Shown here: positions 40,925-49,271 of the stretch, piece by piece
Position numbering within the stretch: position 1 is the stretch's first letter
Layout of the letters: the number at the start of each line of letters is the position of its first letter
Source: Sphingomicrobium sediminis
Lineage (GTDB): Bacteria > Pseudomonadota > Alphaproteobacteria > Sphingomonadales > Sphingomonadaceae
Length of the DNA stretch: 64,000 nt
Reading direction: 5' to 3'
Assembly: GCF_023805295.1 (NCBI RefSeq)
Contig: NZ_JAMSHT010000001.1
Location: 310,001-374,000 of the forward strand
Translations under genes and position numbers: made by a program
The notes under the pieces: generated by a model
What the model was told of the DNA's origin: nothing
The model's input: the letters and a program-made list of their open reading frames with translations, nothing else
The model's database searches: none

Positions 40925-41922
40925 CCGAAGCTTTCTTCGATCGCGCGTTCGATCCGCGTCGTCGATCCGGTTTCGTCGAGCACGTCGCGGCGCAGGCGGT
41001 GGCGCAATGCCATTGGCGCAACCGCGATGAGATGCTCGCGCCGGACCGCGCGGGCGCCGTTCAATGCAGCGAGCGCCTTGGCAGCGCGCATCAACGTGAG
41101 CTCGCCGCGCAGGCCGTCGGCGCCGACCGCAAGGCACAAGGTCGCGGCATCCTCCAAGACATCGTCCGGCACCTCAAGGCTCGCGACCTTCTTCTTGCCG
41201 CGCTCGATCTGCTTGAGGATCTTGGCATCCTCTTCGGCCCATTGTCCGGCGAAGGCGTCAGGGTCGCGATCATGCGCGCCGCAGCGCTTCATAATCTCGA
41301 CGCGCTTTTCCATTTCATCGGGCGTGCGCACCTCGACCGACAGGCCGAAACGGTCGAGCAATTGCGGGCGCAGTTCGCCTTCCTCGGGATTGCCGCTGCC
41401 GATGAGGACGAATTTGGCGCGGTGGCGGACCGACAGGCCTTCGCGCTCGACGACATTCTCGCCCGACGCGGCAACGTCGAGCAAGAGATCGACGAGGTGA
41501 TCCTCGAGCAGGTTGATCTCGTCGATATAAAGAAAGCCGCGATGTGCCTTAGCGAGCAAGCCGGGTTCGAAACGCTTCTCGCCCGTGCGGAGTGCGCGTT
41601 CGAGGTCGAGCGCGCCAACGACGCGATCCTCGCTGGCGCCCAGTGGCAGGTCGACGACGGGGACGGGGCGCTTGCGTGTGCGGCCCGACGTGCAGGGGTC
41701 GGGGCAGGTGCCTTTTTCATCGGGGGCGCAGGCAAAGCGGCAATTCTCGACCGCGCTCATCGGTGGCAGCAAAGCGGCCAGCGCGCGGGCCGCGGTCGAC
41801 TTGCCGGTGCCGCGATCGCCGAACACCATGACCCCGCCGATGGTCGGATCGACGGCCGCGATGAGCAGCGCCTGCTTCATCTCGTCCTGGCCGACAATCG
41901 CGGAAAAAGGGAAACGCGCCAT
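40921..41922 (-). CDS. bchI: Magnesium chelatase ATPase subunit I
   Basis: A 333-residue AAA+ ATPase starting MARFPFSAIVGQDEMKQALL, the usual family start, so the ATG at 41922 is secure. Walker A VFGDRGTGKST (33-43), Walker B FLYIDEINLLEDHLVDLLLD, sensor 1 FVLIGSGNPEEGELRPQLLD. The ATG is not preceded by a Shine-Dalgarno sequence; instead a PpsR-like box (41922-41939) abuts and overlaps it. It leads bchI-D-O-orf58. Confidence 0.97.
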   Translation of the reverse strand: MARFPFSAIVGQDEMKQALLIAAVDPTIGGVMVFGDRGTGKSTAARALAALLPPMSAVENCRFACAPDEKGTCPDPCTSGRTRKRPVPVVDLPLGASEDRVVGALDLERALRTGEKRFEPGLLAKAHRGFLYIDEINLLEDHLVDLLLDVAASGENVVEREGLSVRHRAKFVLIGSGNPEEGELRPQLLDRFGLSVEVRTPDEMEKRVEIMKRCGAHDRDPDAFAGQWAEEDAKILKQIERGKKKVASLEVPDDVLEDAATLCLAVGADGLRGELTLMRAAKALAALNGARAVRREHLIAVAPMALRHRLRRDVLDETGSTTRIERAIEESFG

Positions 41923-41939
41923 GTCAATCAAGTTGGACG
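41922..41939. promoter_or_regulatory. PpsR-type operator, near-perfect, at the bchI start codon
   Basis: TGTCAATCAAGTTGGACG matches TGT-N12-ACA except for the last base and shares 16 of 18 bases with the bchF-upstream box. Its first base is the first base of the bchI start codon on the opposite strand. The bchI promoter must lie in the 45-bp gap to the upstream gene or beyond. Confidence 0.6.
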
Positions 41940-41967
41940 AAGGCAGGCGTCAGGACAAGCCACTTTC

Positions 41968-43794
41968 CTAGGGCGCGTGAAACTGCTCCAGCCAGGCTTC
42001 GAAGAGCGCCTGCGTTTCCTCGTCCTGATAGGTATGGCCGCGCCCTTCGACGCCGCGGAAGGTGACGATGGCGCCAGCTTCCTCCAGCGCCTCCGCAAGC
42101 TTTTTGGCTTCGCCATAGGCCAAGGCTGCATCCGCGGTGCCGTGATAGATGAAAACCGGCACGCCTTCGAAGACCTTGAGATATTCCGGGATCAGGAAAT
42201 TGGGTTGCGGCACGCCCAGCCATTCCTGCGCGAGATTGGGGTGCCCCGCGAAGATGGCGACACCGGCATAGCGATGGGGATGCGCATAAAAAGCTCGCAA
42301 GGCGCCGTAGCCGCCCATCGAAAAGCCGCCGATGACGATACGCTCGGGATCGAGGTCGAAGTCGCGGGTGGCGGCGTCGAGGGCTTCGATGATGTCGACC
42401 TGGCTCTCGGCCATGGCATAGGCGCGATATTTGTCACGGCCACAGGGCGCGATCTCGACCATGCGGCCATCGCCGCGCCGGCGGTCGAGCAGGCCCTGGT
42501 CGTCGGTCCCGCTGCCATGGAGGAAGAGGATGGCAGGCCGGGCGCCGCCGGTCGACGCACCTTCCGGCACGTGGACCGAATAAGGCTGGAGGCTGTCATC
42601 GAGCGCGGAGCGGAAGGCCCGCCGGTAGGGCGCGTTGACGTTGGCGAAGGGATCATCGCCAGCGGTCGCCGTGGCCAATGCGTTTTCGAATGCGGTCCAG
42701 CGCGCGCCGAGATCGTCGGCAGCTTCGTACGGAGCGATGGAGCCTATCGCCCGTCGTAGTTCCTCGAAACGGAAGCTCAGCGTGTCGAACGTACCTTGGT
42801 CTGACTCGCCTTCGAGCACGGCCAATTCCATGGACGCGACCGTGAGGTCGATCTCGGGAAGGATGACAAGCGGGCCTTCGTCGGACCAGTCAGCGCCCGA
42901 AATGGCGAGGCTGTAGGTGCCTGCCGATCGGCCGGACAGGTCGAAAACCGGGGCCTCGGGCGCGATCGTGCTAGCCTGAATCGGGGCGCCATTCTCGTCG
43001 AGAAGTTCGACACGGACGGGTGCTGGGTCGGCATCCCCATAGAGCGCCCAGTCGAGGGTCAGGCTTTGCCCGGTAGCCAAGGTGCGCAAGGCGGGACGCA
43101 CCCGCTGGGCGGCCGGAGCAGCGCCAAAGGAAAGTGGTACACTGGCGCGGTCGAGCATTTCCTCGTCCCAGACGCCGTCATCATGCACGAGCTTGTAGAC
43201 GTAGGGGAAGTAGCCCGCTTCTTCCGTTTGGAGCCCCTTGGCGAACATGAGGTTGATACCGGCAATGTCGTCGAAGCCGGCCCGGAACGGGCGGATGTCG
43301 CCCCAGTCGATCAGGGCTTCGAACACGGTGCCGTCGGGTCCCGCCGCTTCGGCGACGCGGCTGTCACCGCGGAAACGTCGATAGACCTGGTCGCCATTCT
43401 GGACGGCAAGGAATGCCTCGGCCCCGTCATCGCCTTCGGGGCGTGGATCTCCGTAAATCTCGACGAAATTGCCCGAACGTCCATCGGGGGCGTCAGTCAG
43501 GATGATGCGCCAGCCATCGCCCCACAGATAGCCACGATTATGATAGCTGACCGCGTCGCCATCATGGCTGATGGCGAGGTAGAGATGGTCGGGCGTATAG
43601 CCGAGGCGAAAGCGGATTTCGGGGACGGGCACGTCGGGATTGTCGAGCCGGTTTTCGACGCGAAATTGCTGCGCGGGCAATGCTGCCTCTGCTGCGGACA
43701 GGTTTCCGTCAATCTGCGGATCGGTGTCGAGATAGGTTGCGGTCACCGGCTGGCCGGCCGCCGCAGCAGCAGCCGTAAGAAGAAGCGAAATCAT
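41968..43794 (-). CDS. Secreted two-domain protein: CBM9/DOMON-like N-terminus plus alpha/beta hydrolase
   Basis: A 608-residue protein with a short signal peptide (MISLLLTAAAAAAGQ). Residues 20-210 resemble a CBM9/DOMON-type domain (DTDPQIDGNLSAAEAALPAQ, GYTPDHLYLAISHDGD). The C-terminal 200 residues are an esterase-type hydrolase: FLHGSGTDDQGLLD, nucleophile elbow GGFSMGGYGALRAF, and the candidate catalytic His in EGRGHTYQDEETQ. It probably acts on an ester or glycan-linked substrate outside the cytoplasm. It ends 45 bp before bchI on the same strand; readthrough from it into bchI is possible. Specific substrate unknown. Confidence 0.75.
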   Translation of the reverse strand: MISLLLTAAAAAAGQPVTATYLDTDPQIDGNLSAAEAALPAQQFRVENRLDNPDVPVPEIRFRLGYTPDHLYLAISHDGDAVSYHNRGYLWGDGWRIILTDAPDGRSGNFVEIYGDPRPEGDDGAEAFLAVQNGDQVYRRFRGDSRVAEAAGPDGTVFEALIDWGDIRPFRAGFDDIAGINLMFAKGLQTEEAGYFPYVYKLVHDDGVWDEEMLDRASVPLSFGAAPAAQRVRPALRTLATGQSLTLDWALYGDADPAPVRVELLDENGAPIQASTIAPEAPVFDLSGRSAGTYSLAISGADWSDEGPLVILPEIDLTVASMELAVLEGESDQGTFDTLSFRFEELRRAIGSIAPYEAADDLGARWTAFENALATATAGDDPFANVNAPYRRAFRSALDDSLQPYSVHVPEGASTGGARPAILFLHGSGTDDQGLLDRRRGDGRMVEIAPCGRDKYRAYAMAESQVDIIEALDAATRDFDLDPERIVIGGFSMGGYGALRAFYAHPHRYAGVAIFAGHPNLAQEWLGVPQPNFLIPEYLKVFEGVPVFIYHGTADAALAYGEAKKLAEALEEAGAIVTFRGVEGRGHTYQDEETQALFEAWLEQFHAP

Positions 43795-43856
43795 GGTCGT
43801 GCAGCCCCCTGCATGAAGCGAAACTCGTGCCCGTCATCGACGGAAGTTCGGGGATG

Positions 43857-43884
43857 CGCGTGTGATGTTCGACTAAGACACGCG
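43857..43884. repeat. Inverted repeat CGCGTGT-N14-ACACGCG
   Basis: Perfect 7-bp arms in the 116-bp gap upstream of the two-domain hydrolase gene. A second, overlapping 8-bp pair GTTCGACT (43867-43874) and AGTCGAAC (43904-43911) reaches the stop of the GNAT gene. Either could be a transcription factor site or a weak terminator; no T-tract follows. Confidence 0.45.
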
Positions 43885-43910
43885 TTGCTTCGACGACGGT
43901 TGTAGTCGAA

Positions 43911-44198
43911 CTAGATGCCCTGGACGATATCGCCCCAGCCGTGGCGCGAGGCCTGCGCCTTGAAGAAGGGGCAGACGGGGATGATCTTCCAGCCCTTTTC
44001 CTTCGCATCGGCATAGGCACGCTCGGCGAGCTTTTCGCCGAGGCCCTGGCCGCGGGCCGAGGGCGGCACGAAGGTGTGGTCGATCATGATCAGCTCGGCA
44101 TTGGTGCGGCTGAACGTCATTTCCGCGGCTTCGTCGCCCTCTTTGGGCATGACATGCCAGCGGCCGCGACCATTTTCTTCTTCGAACTGAATATCCAT
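43911..44198 (-). CDS. Small GNAT-type N-acetyltransferase (YjdJ-like)
   Basis: A 95-residue single-domain acetyltransferase. The acetyl-CoA binding loop ARGQGLGEKLAERAYADA is at about 49-66, preceded by the beta-strand LIMIDHTFVPP and followed by VCPFFKAQASRHGWGDIV, where WKIIPVCPFFKA is typical of the short GNAT/YjdJ family. Substrate unknown. Single gene, minus strand. Confidence 0.85.
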   Translation of the reverse strand: MDIQFEEENGRGRWHVMPKEGDEAAEMTFSRTNAELIMIDHTFVPPSARGQGLGEKLAERAYADAKEKGWKIIPVCPFFKAQASRHGWGDIVQGI

Positions 44199-44233
44199 GA
44201 AGCCCTCAACCTCTCTTGGCCCGGAAGGTTGCG

Positions 44234-44953
44234 CTAGAAGCGCGTGGTGAACTCGATCAGCCCTTGCGGCAGCACTTCGAGAAGGGCGGCCTCAACCGCC
44301 TTGTCGAAGCCCGTCAGCACGGCAGCGCCGACGATGACGAGCATCGCGCCGAAGAGCGGCTTGGCAATGCGCGATAATTTGCGAGCCATGCCCGACCGTT
44401 CGCCGAGCGTGGTGCGGGCGCCGTAGGCTAGCGCGAGAATGGCCAGGGCGACGCCGAGCCCGAAGACCAGGAATGTCAGGAAGGCCTGCCCGAGATTTTC
44501 TCCGGCAGAAGCGGCGGCGATGGCGACGCCGAGCGTCGGTCCGACACAGGGGGCCCAGACGAGCCCAAGCAGCAGGCCGATGCCATACTGGCCGAGGAGG
44601 CCATCGCCCGAGACCGTGGTAAGCTTGTCGTTGGCGCGCGCGGTCAGCGGCGCGGCCGCTGCGGAGAGGGCCGCCTGCGCTTTCGGCACGAGCAGCACGA
44701 TACCGGCCAAGGCGAGCAAAGCGCCCGCAATGCTGCGGACCAGCGCGCCGTCGAGACCGATCGAGAAGCCGAAGGCGATGATCGCGAGGCCAACGGTCGA
44801 AAAGCTCGTCACCAGCCCGGCGGCGAGTGCGAGCGGCCCCAGCTTGTGCTGACCCAGTGCCGACCCGATCAGGACCGGCAGGATAGGCAGTACGCAAGGG
44901 TTGAGGAGGGTGACGACCCCCGCGATGAAGGCAAGGCCGAGGCTGGCGAGCAT
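44234..44953 (-). CDS. ccdA: CcdA/DsbD-type membrane thiol-disulfide transporter
   Basis: A 239-residue, six-helix protein. The redox pair is the Cys in LLNPCVLPILPVL (about residue 20) and the Cys in LVWAPCVGPTLGVA (about 140), the NPC-LP/APC-GP signature of CcdA/DsbD cores. It carries reductant from cytoplasmic thioredoxin to the periplasm. It lies 6 bp after an exported thioredoxin-like lipoprotein gene, its probable partner. Such pairs serve cytochrome c maturation or protein repair. Confidence 0.88.
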   Translation of the reverse strand: MLASLGLAFIAGVVTLLNPCVLPILPVLIGSALGQHKLGPLALAAGLVTSFSTVGLAIIAFGFSIGLDGALVRSIAGALLALAGIVLLVPKAQAALSAAAAPLTARANDKLTTVSGDGLLGQYGIGLLLGLVWAPCVGPTLGVAIAAASAGENLGQAFLTFLVFGLGVALAILALAYGARTTLGERSGMARKLSRIAKPLFGAMLVIVGAAVLTGFDKAVEAALLEVLPQGLIEFTTRF

Positions 44954-44959
44954 GATGGC

Positions 44960-45418
44960 CTAGGCGGCGTCGCCGAGGACGACATCGCGCAGGCGCATGG
45001 GATCGGTCTCGGCGACCGAACGCTGGACTTCCTCGCCATTTTCGAAGCGCAGCACGGTCGACTGGCGCGGGATGCGCAATGCCCTCACGAAATCCTTGTC
45101 GCGGTCATAGTCGACCTTGAGCAGCAGCGCGTCATCTAGCGCCTCTTCTTCGGCCAGCTCGTCGAGGATGGGGGCCTGCGCCTTACAGGTCGGGCACCAG
45201 TCGGCATAGACATCGACGATGACCGTGCGGCCCTCTGCCTGCGCCTCGGCGAAGGCAGCGCCAGTAAAGTCGGTCCAGGCGGCGGGCACGTCCTTGGCGG
45301 CGCGGTCGGCGTCGGCTTCGAGCAACATGGCATAGCTGTCGGTCGTGTCGGCGGCCGGGGTTTCGGTGGTGCAGGCGGCCAGCGCCGCAGCCGTGGCGGC
45401 AAGAGGAATGATACGCAT
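44960..45418 (-). CDS. Thioredoxin-fold lipoprotein
   Basis: A 152-residue exported protein starting MRIIPLAATAAALAACTTET, with a good lipobox LAAC (Cys16). The thioredoxin domain carries the active site VYADWCPTCKAQAPIL and the cis-proline region LRIPRQSTVLRF. Partner of CcdA just downstream (6 bp). An upstream GTG/ATG frame would hide the signal peptide, so the ATG at 45418 is preferred. Confidence 0.87.
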   Translation of the reverse strand: MRIIPLAATAAALAACTTETPAADTTDSYAMLLEADADRAAKDVPAAWTDFTGAAFAEAQAEGRTVIVDVYADWCPTCKAQAPILDELAEEEALDDALLLKVDYDRDKDFVRALRIPRQSTVLRFENGEEVQRSVAETDPMRLRDVVLGDAA

Positions 45419-45497
45419 GGAAAAATGGTCCCCGATAAAATGATCCGTCAGCCCCTCATACGCGGCTTGGCCGCGCAAGGTTACACGGACCTTGAGA

Positions 45498-46184
45498 TCA
45501 GGCGGCCTGCTGCGCCTTTGGCGCGTCGAGCTTGCGGCCGAGGCTTACCATGAGCTGGACTGCCGGCGGGATGAGGACGGCGCTCAGTACCGCCTTGGCG
45601 AGCATCTGGCCGATCAGCAATTCGACGATCGGGAAGACACCGTAGAAGGCGATGGTGATGAAGATGAGGCTGTCGATCGTCTGGCTGAGGACGCCGGCGA
45701 CGGCGCTGCGCAGCCACAGGAGGCGACCGCCGGGCTTCTTCATCTTCTCGAAGATCCAGACATTGAGCAGGGTCGAGATGCCGTAGGCGGCGATCCCGGC
45801 AAGCCAGATGCGCGGGGTCGATGCTAGCAGCAGTTCGAAGGCCGAGAGGCGCTCGGGATCCATTTCCTCGGCGGGCGGGATCTGCAGCACAAGCAAGGTC
45901 AGCAGCGAGGCCATGATGAGCGGCACGAAACCGAACAGGACGAGGCGCTGCGCGGTTTTCTGCCCGAATAACTCGGTCACCGCGCTCGCCGTGATGACGA
46001 GCAGGAGGAAGGGGAAGATACCGCTTTCGACCGCAAGCATGCCGACGCCGGGCAATTCGAATAATTGCGCCTGCTTGTTGGCGAGCACCCCGGCAATGCA
46101 GATCATGCCGCCATAGAAGACGGAGAAGGCAAATAGCGAAATCGGGATGGCGGTGGGCGCGCTGCGCGTCGTCGTATCGGTCAT
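45498..46184 (-). CDS. VUT-family (YhhQ-like) queuosine-precursor transporter
   Basis: A 228-residue membrane protein with about six helices. Features of the YhhQ/VUT family: VLANKQAQLFELPGVGMLAV, ITASAVTELFGQKTAQRLVL, and the SLIFITIAFYGVFP segment near the end. Members take up preQ0/preQ1 for tRNA queuosine. No preQ1 riboswitch is apparent upstream. The start is uncertain; a GTG at 46244 would extend it by 20 residues. Confidence 0.85.
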   Translation of the reverse strand: MTDTTTRSAPTAIPISLFAFSVFYGGMICIAGVLANKQAQLFELPGVGMLAVESGIFPFLLLVITASAVTELFGQKTAQRLVLFGFVPLIMASLLTLLVLQIPPAEEMDPERLSAFELLLASTPRIWLAGIAAYGISTLLNVWIFEKMKKPGGRLLWLRSAVAGVLSQTIDSLIFITIAFYGVFPIVELLIGQMLAKAVLSAVLIPPAVQLMVSLGRKLDAPKAQQAA

Positions 46185-46304
46185 GGGCGAAAGGACTGCC
46201 CGCTCGGGCGCGAAAAGGGAAGGGGGTTCGTTGACGTTGCGCACGCCTGCGGCTAGTCGGCAACACCAACTTCACAACATCCTGATTTTTCCCCGAAAGG
46301 CCCC

Positions 46305-47297
46305 ATGACCGACACACGTTTCGATATTGTCGCGATGGGCGATGCGATCGTCGATGTGATCGCGCCGTGCGAACCCGAATTCCTTGTCGAGCATGCGCTT
46401 CCGGCGGGCTCGATGCAGTTACTGACGCCGCTCGAAGCCGATCAACTCTACGAGGCGATGGGCGTTGCCGAAGAGCATTCGGGCGGGTCGGCTGCCAATT
46501 CGATGGCGGGTGTTGCCGGCATGGGCGGCAAGGCGGCCTTTATCGGGCAGATTGCAGACGACCAGTTCGGCAAGATTTTCCGCCACGACCTTACCAGCAT
46601 GGGCGTGCATTTCGACACGCCGGCTTTGCCTTTCACGCAGGACTGCCCGACGGGGCGCTGCCTCATCCTCGTGACGCCCGACGGGCAGCGCACGATGAAT
46701 ACGGCGCCGGGTGCGAGCCACCAGCTCGAGGCCGCGCAGGTGAGCGAAGACCTCGTCCGCGCCTCGCGTATCCTTTATCTGGAAGGCTATCTGTTCGGGC
46801 CTGAAAAACCGCGCGCCGCGATGATGGCCGCGCGCAAGATGGCCCATGCCTCGCAGCGCGAAGTGGCCTTCACCTTGTCCGAAAGCGTCTGCATCACCGA
46901 ACGCCGCGATCCCTTCATCGAGCTGATCGAGAAAGGCGGGGTGGACCTGCTTTTCTGCAATGCTGACGAGGCGAAGATCCTGACCGGCGCCGCCGATGCC
47001 GACACGGCGATCGAGCGGCTGGGGCGCACCGTCCCGACCATGATCGTCACCGATGGCGCTGCCGGTGCGATGGCGCGCACCAAGGACGGCACCGTCCGCA
47101 TTCCCGCCGCGCCCGTCGACAAGGTTGTCGACACGACCGGCGCTGGCGACCTGTTCGCCGCTGGCTTCCTCACGGCCTATTGCAAGGATGCGCCGCTCGA
47201 AAAATGCCTGCAGACCGGCGCCATCGCGGCAGCCGAAGTCATCTCGCATTACGGCGCGCGGCCCGAAACCAACCTCAAGGATTTGATCGACCTGTGA
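46305..47297 (+). CDS. PfkB-family carbohydrate/adenosine kinase
   Basis: A 330-residue ribokinase-fold enzyme. N-terminal GDAIVDVIAP, substrate-binding GGSAANSMAGVAGMGGKAAF near 64-83, and the C-terminal ATP/anion-hole motif DTTGAGDLFAAGFLTAYC near 270. Sequence trend is to adenosine kinase of alphaproteobacteria; ribokinase-like sugar kinase activity is not excluded. The stop overlaps the next gene's GTG (GTGA) and a nucleoside transporter follows, so nucleoside salvage is the likely role. Confidence 0.85.
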   Translation: MTDTRFDIVAMGDAIVDVIAPCEPEFLVEHALPAGSMQLLTPLEADQLYEAMGVAEEHSGGSAANSMAGVAGMGGKAAFIGQIADDQFGKIFRHDLTSMGVHFDTPALPFTQDCPTGRCLILVTPDGQRTMNTAPGASHQLEAAQVSEDLVRASRILYLEGYLFGPEKPRAAMMAARKMAHASQREVAFTLSESVCITERRDPFIELIEKGGVDLLFCNADEAKILTGAADADTAIERLGRTVPTMIVTDGAAGAMARTKDGTVRIPAAPVDKVVDTTGAGDLFAAGFLTAYCKDAPLEKCLQTGAIAAAEVISHYGARPETNLKDLIDL

Positions 47298-47869
47298 CCC
47301 TCAAGCGCATCGCCATCTATTGCGGCCACCAGGCCGGTGAAAACCCTGCCTATCGCGACACTGCCGTCGCGCTCGCCAACGCCATGGCCGAACGCGGCAT
47401 CGACCTCGTCTATGGTGGGGGCAAGCTGGGGCTGATGGGGATTGTTGCCGACACCGTGCTCGAGGCTGGCGGCAAGGTCTATGGCGTTATCCCGCAGAGC
47501 CTGATCGACGTCGAAGTGGCGCATCCGGGCCTTACCGAATTGCATCCGGTCCCCGGCATGCATGAGCGCAAGGCCAAGATGACCGAGCTCACCGACGCTT
47601 TCGTCTGCCTACCGGGCGGCATCGGGACGCTGGACGAATTGATGGAAGCCTGGACGTGGAATGCGCTGGGCTATCATTCCAAGCCCTTCTGCCTGTTGAA
47701 CGTCGAAGGCTTCTGGGACGGTTTCGCCAGTTTTTGCGACAAGATCGCCAATGAAGGCTTCATGAGCGCGGATCGCCGCAAGCAGTTGTTGATGGCGCAC
47801 GAACCTGTCGAAGCCATCGAAAAGCTGGACGCGGCCGCCGCGAACGGTACACAAGGCATGGTCTGGTAA
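47294..47869 (+). CDS. LOG-family (TIGR00730) nucleotide phosphoribohydrolase
   Basis: A 191-residue Rossmann-fold protein beginning at a GTG that overlaps the kinase stop. The two LOG signatures are clear: MHERKAKMTELTDAFVCLPG (PGGxGT region continues GGIGTLDELMEAW). These enzymes release free bases from nucleoside 5'-monophosphates, including cytokinin activation. With the adenosine-type kinase and CNT transporter it forms a compact nucleoside operon. Confidence 0.9.
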   Translation: MTLKRIAIYCGHQAGENPAYRDTAVALANAMAERGIDLVYGGGKLGLMGIVADTVLEAGGKVYGVIPQSLIDVEVAHPGLTELHPVPGMHERKAKMTELTDAFVCLPGGIGTLDELMEAWTWNALGYHSKPFCLLNVEGFWDGFASFCDKIANEGFMSADRRKQLLMAHEPVEAIEKLDAAAANGTQGMVW

Positions 47870-47889
47870 GCCGGGGAGGGCGAACACCA

Positions 47890-49176
47890 ATGCAAATCCT
47901 GATGAGTTTCGCAGGCATCGCGCTGATCCTGCTGCTGGCCTTCATCCTGTCGACCGATCGCAAGGCGATCCGCCTGCGCGTTGTCGGCGCCGCCTTCGCC
48001 CTGCAGGCCGGTATTGCCGCCCTCGTGCTTGGCACCAGTTGGGGCGCTGCGGGGCTCGAATGGATGGCCAATGGTGTAAGCGCACTGCTCGGTTACTCGG
48101 CCGCAGGCACGCAATTCCTGTTCGGCCCCAACGAGAGCAATCCGCTGGCGAACACCTTCGTGATCGCTGCCTTGCCCGTCATCGTCTTCTTCGCCGCGCT
48201 CATCAGCATCCTCTATTATCTCGGCATCATGCAGCAGATCATCAAATGGGTGGGTGGCGCGCTGCAGGCCATTACCGGCATCTCCAAGGTCGAGAGTCTT
48301 GCCTCGGCGGCCAACATCTTCGTCGGCCAGTCGGAAAGCCCGCTGGTCGTCAAACCTTACCTCGCCAAGCTGCCGCCGAGCCAGCTTTTCACCATCATGA
48401 GCGTCGGCATGGCCGGTGTCGCCGGCACCATCCTTGCCGCCTACGCCGCGATGGGCATCGACATCGAATTCCTCCTCGCCGCCGCATTCATGAGCGCGCC
48501 GGGCGGGATCCTGATGGCCAAGATCATCATGCCCGACCCCAAGCTCGAGCCCGCTGGCGATGTCGACCTCAACGAACAGGGGCGCAGCCCCAAGGGCGCG
48601 GCGGCCGCAGCGCTCGATGGTCATGTCGAGGATGTCGATCCGCATGGCGACGAGGAAAAGCCCGCCAACCTCATCATGGCCGCGGCCATGGGCGCTCAGA
48701 CCGGCGTGAAGCTCGCCGTTGCTGTCGCAGCGATGGTGTTGGCCTTCGTCGCATTGGTCGCGCTTGCCAACGGCATCCTTGGCGGGATCGGTGGCTGGTT
48801 CGGCTATGATGATCTCACCTTCCAGCAGATCGTCGGCTATGTTTTCCAGCCAATCATGTACCTGATCGGGGTGCCGTGGGAGGAAGCCAATATTGCCGGC
48901 GGCCTGTTCGGGACAAAGGTCGTGCTCAACGAATTCGTCGCCTTCATCGATCTAGGTGCGATGGACAGCCTGTCGACCCGCACCACCGCAATCGTCACCT
49001 TCGCGCTTTGCGGCTTCGCCAACTTCTCGTCGATCGCGATCCAGATGGCGGTGACCGGCGGCCTTGCGCCCAACCAGCGCCCGACCATCGCGCGCCTGGG
49101 CCTGCGCGCGCTGGCCGCCGGTTCGCTCGCCAACCTGATGAGTGCGGCGCTTGCGGGTCTGTTGTTGAGCTTCTAG
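47890..49176 (+). CDS. Concentrative nucleoside transporter (CNT/NupC)
   Basis: A 428-residue polytopic protein. FVGQSESPLVVKPYLAKLP near 143-161 is the hallmark CNT loop, followed by MSVGMAGVAGTILAAYAAMG and the C-terminal VVLNEFVAFIDLGAMDSLS. It imports nucleosides with H+ or Na+. A hydrophilic insertion with charged residues (about 215-260) lies between helices. It starts 20 bp after the LOG gene behind GGGGAGGG; same operon as the kinase. Confidence 0.92.
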   Translation: MQILMSFAGIALILLLAFILSTDRKAIRLRVVGAAFALQAGIAALVLGTSWGAAGLEWMANGVSALLGYSAAGTQFLFGPNESNPLANTFVIAALPVIVFFAALISILYYLGIMQQIIKWVGGALQAITGISKVESLASAANIFVGQSESPLVVKPYLAKLPPSQLFTIMSVGMAGVAGTILAAYAAMGIDIEFLLAAAFMSAPGGILMAKIIMPDPKLEPAGDVDLNEQGRSPKGAAAAALDGHVEDVDPHGDEEKPANLIMAAAMGAQTGVKLAVAVAAMVLAFVALVALANGILGGIGGWFGYDDLTFQQIVGYVFQPIMYLIGVPWEEANIAGGLFGTKVVLNEFVAFIDLGAMDSLSTRTTAIVTFALCGFANFSSIAIQMAVTGGLAPNQRPTIARLGLRALAAGSLANLMSAALAGLLLSF

Positions 49177-49271
49177 TCGAGTCAGCCCTTCGTCGGTTCG
49201 TCGAAAGTGACTTAAAAGCCGGTATCGAACCCATATGGTCTTGGTGACTTCAACAGAAGGAAGCACCAACC

